Shown here: piece after piece, positions 61,681 to 64,000 of the stretch
Numbering within the stretch: position 1 is the stretch's first letter
Layout: each line of letters starts with the position of its first letter
Assembly: GCA_907163375.1 (NCBI GenBank)
Contig: CAJQUW010016870.1
Coordinates: 1 to 64,000 of the forward strand
Reading direction: 5' to 3'
Length of the DNA: 64,000 nucleotides
From: Prostheceraeus crozeri
Taxonomy: Eukaryota; Platyhelminthes; Polycladida; Euryleptidae
Program-made: the position numbers and the translations under genes
The notes under the pieces: model-generated
Databases searched by the model: none
The model's input: only the letters and a program-made list of their open reading frames with translations
What the model was told of the DNA's origin: nothing

Positions 61681-64000
61681 AGCAATGACATCAACGAATC
61701 TTTTTGCGGAAATCGAAAATTCATCTTTGCTATTCTTCGAATAGATTGTTAATTAACCCTAAATTCTTCAGATTTCTACATGTATATAGCCTGTTTTTAC
61801 ATAATTTTCATTTGTTTGCATGCTTTTAAGTGGACAGTCGCGAGCATTGTTCCATCGCGAGCATCATTTCCATGTATACAGTCATTACCCATAAAAGAAT
61901 CACGAATTACTTTAAAAAAATCACGAAAAAAAAGTATCAATACTTTAGACCATATAGGCATGTGCATGAGATTTTACATTCCGATGTGAGAGTAACATTA
62001 TAAAACTATACAAAAGATAGAACAACTTTGATTGTTGTAGAAAGGTCATCAAATTAACTCAGATGCAAAAAAATATGAGAAATTTTAGGGCATGTTTAGA
62101 AAACAACCAATCCCTAGTAATTGTGTTCTTTACGACATTCTGATTGTGAAGTAAACCTGTGAGACAAAGTTTTAACAAAGCTGATGAATATTCTCATTAA
62201 ATTTTATTTTAACAGAAAATTAGGGGTGTAAGGAGCAATATGAAACTACTTGTAAATATAATCTTCTCTGTGGGTTCCCGTCACAATCTCAGTGGGAAAC
62301 TTAGCATGGTCCCATTGACAACTTCTGTAGGACGCTTTGGATTCTGAACATTCCTTTCATTTCTATTCTTCAGGGCCCTTTCATAATCTCACAGAGCCCC
62401 TTCACACCACTGCTTTTATTGCAATATCTGGTTACCTAGATGTTTGCCATTTGTGGCACCTTCGCTACGTGTAAAAACGTAAACGCAAGACGGAGTCACA
62501 TAATATATGTAATTGAGGATTTCCTAAATCAAAGTAGTGTTTTGAACAATTTGAAAAGGCGGAATCCAATAAGGAATACTTTCAATTCGATGTCGTTAGT
62601 GTACATATTACTAATAAAGTGTACAGCAATAAAGCGACATTGTGCATTCTTTCCAAGCCATCGTTCTAATAATTGGAGAACATAAAAATCGATTACAACT
62701 TAAGCTTATCTGAAAATGTTAAAATGAAACATGGAATGGTTGAGACATTGTAGGCCAACTTATATCAATAGAAGTATATTGTTCGCATTATAAAGCAAAA
62801 ATTCTGATCAGCAACATTCTTGCATTCTTGTAATCTTTTGAAATTCATGCATAAAGATGTCCATTACAATTTTAATATTCTCACAGGGATGCGGACGCCC
62901 TTCACTCTAATAAGATTCCGACTCTCCCTCTTGGTTCTTTTTGAATTCCACTTCTATTTCCACAGTCTTTTTCCTGACCAATTCTCAATCACTCGTGGTA
63001 ACAAAGTATTGTCACTAGATTTCGCGCCAAAATATATTGAGCTGAGACTAGCGACAGCTTCTGTTCTTAAATAATTAATTTAATGATGAACTTGCAAAGG
63101 CAAAGAGCATAAATGAATTATATTTTGTTGTGTAATTTACAAGATTACTCCAAAGACAGATATAGAAATAATGTATATTTATTCGACATAGAAAATTGTG
63201 TGTAGTACACGGATTAGGCTTGGCTATTTATGAACACAATGTGAAGTTGAAGATGCAATTTCGAGTCTGATAATTTTGTACGAGTGCTTTCATCATTAAC
63301 AACAGGCAGTTTACGAAATAGAACTCATAGAGCTTCTTGGCCGAAAATTTCCCTGTGTAATCAATCATAGTCATGTATCTGCAGCCATGCGATTCTATTT
63401 TGTCAAATCGTAGGGTTATTATTGAGTAAATGGCACATTCGCAGAGCTATTATTTCGTGGAAAGATTTTATTTCTTTATAAAGCACCGTGACTAACTAAT
63501 TAATGGCAGGTTGCACTGATAATCAATAAACCAAGATTAACTTGCCAAAACAATATTGAGCACGAATGAATTCGACTGAAAACAAAGAAGCTCAACATGA
63601 GATAGCTTAAAGATGCTATTAATAAGAAAACTCAATGAAAATTTTAATAGAAATTAATAGCAAGTGAATTCTTGCTTATGTAAGGACAACCATTCTGGGC
63701 CAGTAATAAAATTAGGGATATAAAATGAATTGTCTAAATAGCTGAGCAACACTTAAGCACATTAACACAGAGAGTCATGTGGAATTCAACCTTCAACGGA
63801 ATTATGTTTTATTATTGCAAATAAGCACAATTGATTAAACATTCTTAGAAAATGAGATATGCCATTATAGCATGATGCATTGAGTTGTTTCATGTTTTTA
63901 GAGACTCAACAGCCACTAGCCCCGAAGTCAGAGTTACCACAACAGAGAATTTTAAAGCAATTATCATGATTGATCAAGCAAGCATGAAAAATTCTAAACC
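61681..64000. other. No gene recognised
   Basis: AT-rich noncoding sequence to the end of the window. No element ends or conserved coding segments seen. Confidence 0.5.

Overview
The window is about 64 kb of AT-rich animal DNA. Genes are sparse, introns are long, and many transposon fragments are scattered through it. Two genes can be supported. One is a DNA polymerase eta gene (POLH) split over seven coding exons on the + strand (2835-45298). The other is a single intronless histone H2B gene on the + strand (54057-54425). Metazoan splice sites, a histone 3' stem-loop and piggyBac, PIF/Harbinger, hAT-like and non-LTR elements point to an invertebrate, probably marine. The phylum cannot be fixed from the sequence alone; recurrent short TAGGCCTA and TACATGTA words are only a weak hint.

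Layout. 1-2820: upstream flank with an 80-bp tandem repeat, a 109-bp repeat pair and a perfect 19-bp inverted repeat. 2835-45298: POLH. Joining the seven exons at consensus GT/AG sites gives one open reading frame of 685 codons in constant phase, which aligns with human Pol eta from the catalytic palm to the C-terminal UBZ zinc finger. The introns are 86, 5849, 16793, 4239, 5426 and 8013 bp. They hold LINE remnants (9.6, 14.0 and 16.1 kb), two copies of one foldback element (23.1 and 27.4 kb), a hAT-type MITE with perfect 8-bp target duplications (26.7 kb), a TA-flanked MITE (28.3 kb), a 2.2-kb element with short terminal inverted repeats (33.1 kb), and a Harbinger element with parts of both its genes (38.5 kb).

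45.3-53.5 kb: a nearly complete but broken piggyBac element flanked by TTAA (46519-49497) that carries a degenerate tRNA-like sequence. It is followed by a decayed non-LTR retrotransposon whose reverse transcriptase is interrupted by a 63-bp C tract. 52.9-54.5 kb: a diverged tandem duplication, a cluster of CRE-like sites, then H2B with a 3' stem-loop whose loop is unusual. 54.5-64 kb: no gene recognised; a small PIF/Harbinger-type MITE and two candidate piggyBac-type ends.

The POLH product is the translesion polymerase that copies past UV photoproducts. The H2B product is a nucleosome core histone with a few substitutions at normally invariant positions. Nothing suggests the two genes are functionally linked. 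I found no CRISPR array, operon, rRNA or convincing functional tRNA. No wholly new system stands out. The most interesting leads are the divergent H2B with its odd stem-loop, inverted repeat pairs flanking POLH exons, three FF motifs in the Pol eta tail, and the tRNA-like block inside piggyBac.
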